From: Acidobacteriaceae bacterium UBA1795
Lineage (GTDB): Bacteria; Acidobacteriota; Terriglobia; Terriglobales; Acidobacteriaceae
Direction of reading: 5' to 3'
NCBI GenBank assembly: GCA_002314435.1
Contig: DCFV01000112.1
Coordinates: forward strand, 7,281-15,482
DNA: 8,202 nucleotides
Part shown: in pieces, positions 6,489 through 8,202 of the stretch
How the letters are laid out: every line of letters begins with the position of its first letter
How positions within the stretch are numbered: the stretch's first letter is position 1
The notes under the pieces: model-generated
Databases searched by the model: none
Told to the model about the DNA's origin: nothing
The model's input: the letters and a program-made list of their open reading frames with translations, nothing else
Made by a program: the position numbers and the translations under genes

Positions 6489-7352
6489 TCAGGGCTGCGG
6501 GGCGGGAATCGCGGACTTGAGGTTGAGGCTGAGGAGCTGGGCGGGGTCGAGGGATGCGCCCTGCCAGCGGACAGACCAGTGGAGATGGGGGCCGGTGACG
6601 CGGCCTGTGGCTCCGCTGAGTCCGAGCTGGGCGCCTGCGGCGACGCGCTGCCCTTCGCGGACGCGAATGCGGCTGAGGTGCATGGACGTTGTGTAGAGAC
6701 CGAGGCCGTGGTCGAGGATGACGCAGTTACCCTCGTAGAAAAGGCGGCGGGCGAGGACCACGATGCCGCTGTTGGCGGCGCGCACGGGCGTGCCGGGGCG
6801 GGCGCGGAAATCCATTCCTTTATGAATGCTGTCGAGGGTGCCGTTGAAGACGCGGCGGGTGCCGAAGCTGTCGGTGGGCGCGGCGCGGACGGGCGCGCGG
6901 AAGGTGCCGCGCCAGAGCGGCCGGGCGGCGCTGGAGGCGAAGGCCTTCTCTTTAAGCTTTTGATCGGCTTCGATCCGCCGAAGTTCGGCGGGGCCGGGGG
7001 CGATGAACTGGGGCGCGACGGTGAGGGTGGTGGTGCGGTACTGGGCGGCGTGGATCTCGACGGGTTGGGTCAGGTCTTGCGCGGGGCCGCTGGCGGGGTG
7101 CAGATGGATTGCCAGGGTGGAGGGGCCGGGGGGTGTTTCGACATCCGCACCGGCGAGGGCGAACCATGTGCCGTTGATGCCGCGGAAGAACTGGACTCTG
7201 CGGCCGAGCCAGTCGGCGTCGATGGAGGCGGCCTGCGGGGCGTGGATCTGGAGCAGCACGGGGGAGCCTGCGCTCACGGTTTCAGGCGTGAGGACGACGG
7301 ACTGCGCGGCGGCGGGGAGTGCGGCGAGGAGCAGTGCGGCCAGGAAGCGCAT
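6489..7352 (-). CDS. Secreted M23-family (LytM-type) zinc endopeptidase
   Basis: Family role: glycyl-glycine or peptidoglycan cross-link endopeptidase, or a degenerate regulator of amidases, acting in the periplasm. Seen in the 287-residue product: a signal peptide (MRFLAALLLAALPAAAQ), a beta-rich N-terminal region of about 100 residues, and an M23 domain at about 170-270 carrying HKGMD (His177, Asp181), His225 in SMHLS, and HLH (His256, His258) in TGPHLHW. The H-xxx-D and H-x-H zinc ligands and the extra His are all present, so it should be catalytically active, unlike EnvC/NlpD-type relatives that lack ligands. The frame is open to an ATG at 7409, but the 19 extra residues (basic and proline-rich) would bury the signal peptide, so ATG 7352 is chosen. 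No Shine-Dalgarno is visible; a TATCCT (-10-like) lies 6 bases upstream of the ATG. The gene is convergent with the GWxTD gene, with no intrinsic terminator between the two stops. Confidence 0.92.
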   Translation of the reverse strand: MRFLAALLLAALPAAAQSVVLTPETVSAGSPVLLQIHAPQAASIDADWLGRRVQFFRGINGTWFALAGADVETPPGPSTLAIHLHPASGPAQDLTQPVEIHAAQYRTTTLTVAPQFIAPGPAELRRIEADQKLKEKAFASSAARPLWRGTFRAPVRAAPTDSFGTRRVFNGTLDSIHKGMDFRARPGTPVRAANSGIVVLARRLFYEGNCVILDHGLGLYTTSMHLSRIRVREGQRVAAGAQLGLSGATGRVTGPHLHWSVRWQGASLDPAQLLSLNLKSAIPAPQP

Positions 7353-7389
7353 GGGGACAGGATAGTGGAGAGGCACGGCGGGGTGGGGG

Positions 7390-7490
7390 CGTGCTTTCCT
7401 ACCCTTCACTGAAGTACTCCCATCCCAGCCACAAATTCAGGGTGCCCCATTCTTCGCGGCGCTCTTTGCCGCGAAGGGTGGGAGAGCACG
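7390..7490. repeat. REP/BIME-like palindromic element, left copy
   Basis: Seen: the outer arms CGTGCTTTCCTACCCTTC (7390-7407) and GAAGGGTGGGAGAGCACG (7473-7490) are inverted repeats with two T/C differences that still pair as G-U. Inside lie TCCCAGCC (7423-7430) and GGGTGCCCCATTCTTCGCGG (7440-7459). The inner hairpin pairs CCCATTCTTCGCGGC (7446-7460) with GCCGCGAAGGGTGGG (7468-7482) as a 15-bp stem with two G-U wobbles and a 7-nt loop. The same blocks recur in reverse orientation at 8088-8166. Known: REP elements next to a RAYT gene are the substrates of that transposase. It lies between the M23 start and the RAYT gene. Confidence 0.8.
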
Positions 7491-7515
7491 TCCCTATCCA
7501 CGCCACTTCCGGCGC

Positions 7516-7521
7516 TACAAT
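7516..7521 (+). promoter_or_regulatory. Possible -10 element of the RAYT gene (leaderless transcript)
   Basis: TACAAT ends 9 bases before the RAYT ATG at 7531, and no Shine-Dalgarno is visible in between. If it is a -10 box, transcription would start at or within a few bases of the ATG, giving a leaderless mRNA. No good -35 hexamer was found at 17 bases, so support is weak. Confidence 0.28.
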
Positions 7522-7530
7522 GATCATTCG

Positions 7531-8067
7531 ATGCCCCGAGGACTCATTCGCTACCAGCAATGCGGCGTCTTCCACTTCATCACCTTCAGTTGCTTCCGCA
7601 GACAACCGCTGCTGGCCAATCGCGCAGGCTACGCAATCTTCGAGCAAGCATTGGAGCGCGTGCGCCAGCGCTTCACGATGGTCGTAGCGGGCTACGTTGT
7701 CATGCCTGAGCATGTCCACCTGCTCGTCAACGAGCCATCCAGCGGATCGCTCGCGTCTGCCATTCAGGTGCTCAAGCAGACCGTCTCCCGCGCCCTGAAG
7801 CAGCCGGGAGAAACACAGTTCTGGCAAGCCCGCTACTACGACTTCAACGTGCACAGCGACGCGAAGCGCATCGAAAAGCTTCACTACATGCACCAGAACC
7901 CGGTCGCGCGCGGACTCGTCTCCCGACCCGAGGACTGGCCGTGGTCCAGCTTCCGCCACTACGCGACCGGCCACACCGGCGCCGTCGAGATCGAGTCTCA
8001 GTGGACCGCATTCAGTCGCGGCAACCAGTTACCCGAAGCTCTGCGTTATAAGGAGAAGGAAGGTTAA
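7531..8067 (+). CDS. REP-associated tyrosine transposase (RAYT, Y1/HUH family)
   Basis: Single-strand DNA nicking and joining enzyme of the IS200/IS605-like Y1 group; domesticated RAYTs act on REP hairpins. Seen in the 178-residue product: GVFHFITFSCFRRQPLL near the N-terminus (about 12-28); the metal-binding HUH motif HVH at 61-63 in VMPEHVHLLV; FWQARYYDFNVHS (97-109); the catalytic tyrosine Tyr119 in KLHYMHQNPVARGLV; and WPWSSFRHY (136-144). This is the full set of RAYT signatures at normal length, so it looks intact and active. ATG 7531 is the natural start given the conserved N-terminus, though it lacks a Shine-Dalgarno. It is bracketed by inverted copies of a palindromic element (7390-7490 and 8088-8178), supporting the assignment. 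Codon choice looks more mixed than in the strongly G/C-ending neighbours, consistent with separate acquisition, but I did not compute it. Confidence 0.93.
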   Translation: MPRGLIRYQQCGVFHFITFSCFRRQPLLANRAGYAIFEQALERVRQRFTMVVAGYVVMPEHVHLLVNEPSSGSLASAIQVLKQTVSRALKQPGETQFWQARYYDFNVHSDAKRIEKLHYMHQNPVARGLVSRPEDWPWSSFRHYATGHTGAVEIESQWTAFSRGNQLPEALRYKEKEG

Positions 8068-8087
8068 GTGACGGGCGGCTCGGGGTC

Positions 8088-8178
8088 CGTGCTTTCCTAC
8101 CCTTCGCTCCGCGAAGAATGGGGCACCCGGCGTTTCCGGCTGGGACGAGAATGCGAATCGAAGGGTGGGCCACCCGCC
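8088..8178. repeat. REP/BIME-like palindromic element, right copy (inverted relative to the left copy)
   Basis: Seen on the plus strand: CGTGCTTTCCTACCCTTC (8088-8105), an exact 18-base direct match to 7390-7407; CCGCGAAGAATGGGGCACCC (8109-8128), the exact 20-base reverse complement of 7440-7459; GGCTGGGA (8138-8145), the reverse complement of 7423-7430; and CGAAGGGTGGG (8159-8169), followed by a tight GGGTGG/CCACCC palindrome. The spacer between the second and third blocks is 9 bases in both copies although its sequence differs. The hairpin TTCGC-TCC-GCGAA (8103-8115) has lost about 10 bases of loop compared with the left copy. It begins 20 bases after the RAYT stop and may also end its transcript. 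The far boundary near 8178 is approximate. Confidence 0.78.
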
Positions 8179-8202
8179 TCGACAAGGCCGGTCTGGTAGT
8201 GG

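Noticed and set aside
6579..7412. Plus-strand open frame of 277 codons over the M23 gene
   Set aside because: It is Gly/Ala/Asp/Glu-rich with no recognisable motif, and antisense to a protein with full M23 zinc ligands.
7399..7974. Minus-strand open frame of 191 codons over the RAYT gene and left repeat
   Set aside because: It starts inside the RAYT coding region and reads through the palindromic repeat; it has no domain similarity I recognise. The sense strand has all RAYT motifs.
7390..8178. CRISPR array or classical insertion sequence with terminal inverted repeats
   Set aside because: There are only two copies, in opposite orientation, with no regular spacers. No DDE transposase or target-site duplication is seen. 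The HUH/Tyr enzyme and hairpins fit a RAYT/REP unit instead.

Overview
The window most likely comes from an Acidobacteriota (class Terriglobia / Acidobacteriaceae-type) chromosome. It is GC-rich. It carries an about 1,090-residue Oar-like TonB-dependent receptor with an N-terminal carboxypeptidase-regulatory-like domain, followed by a secreted GWxTD-domain protein with a TPR-like tail. That pair is characteristic of acidobacterial genomes. The taxon is inferred from gene families; no rRNA marker is present.

Layout: (1) 1-601, minus strand: rlmH (23S rRNA pseudouridine-1915 methyltransferase), then 63 bases later the first 29 codons of cobO (corrinoid adenosyltransferase), which runs off the left edge. 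(2) 602-1046: a divergent intergenic region with in-phase A-tracts, a near-consensus sigma-54 promoter (791-807) facing right, and a leader of about 230 nt with two hairpins, one of which resembles an attenuator. (3) 1047-4322, plus strand: the TonB-dependent receptor, closed by a strong intrinsic terminator (4344-4380). (4) 4394-6469, plus strand: the GWxTD protein, starting at a TTG only 13 bases past the terminator. (5) 6489-7352, minus strand: a secreted M23 (LytM-type) endopeptidase, convergent with the GWxTD gene. (6) 7390-8178: a REP-associated tyrosine transposase (RAYT, 7531-8067) between two copies of an about 90-100 bp palindromic element in opposite orientation.

How the parts may work together: the receptor sits in the outer membrane, and the GWxTD protein and M23 peptidase are exported, so region 1047-7352 is an envelope module. 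The receptor appears to be under sigma-54 plus activator control rather than housekeeping control, with a possible second checkpoint in its leader. The GWxTD gene has little room for its own promoter and probably depends on read-through of the terminator or a promoter inside the receptor gene. The RAYT block is an independent passenger. The items most worth a second look are the sigma-54/bent-DNA/leader arrangement upstream of the receptor, the terminator-abutting TTG start of the GWxTD gene, and the inverted palindromic elements framing the RAYT gene.
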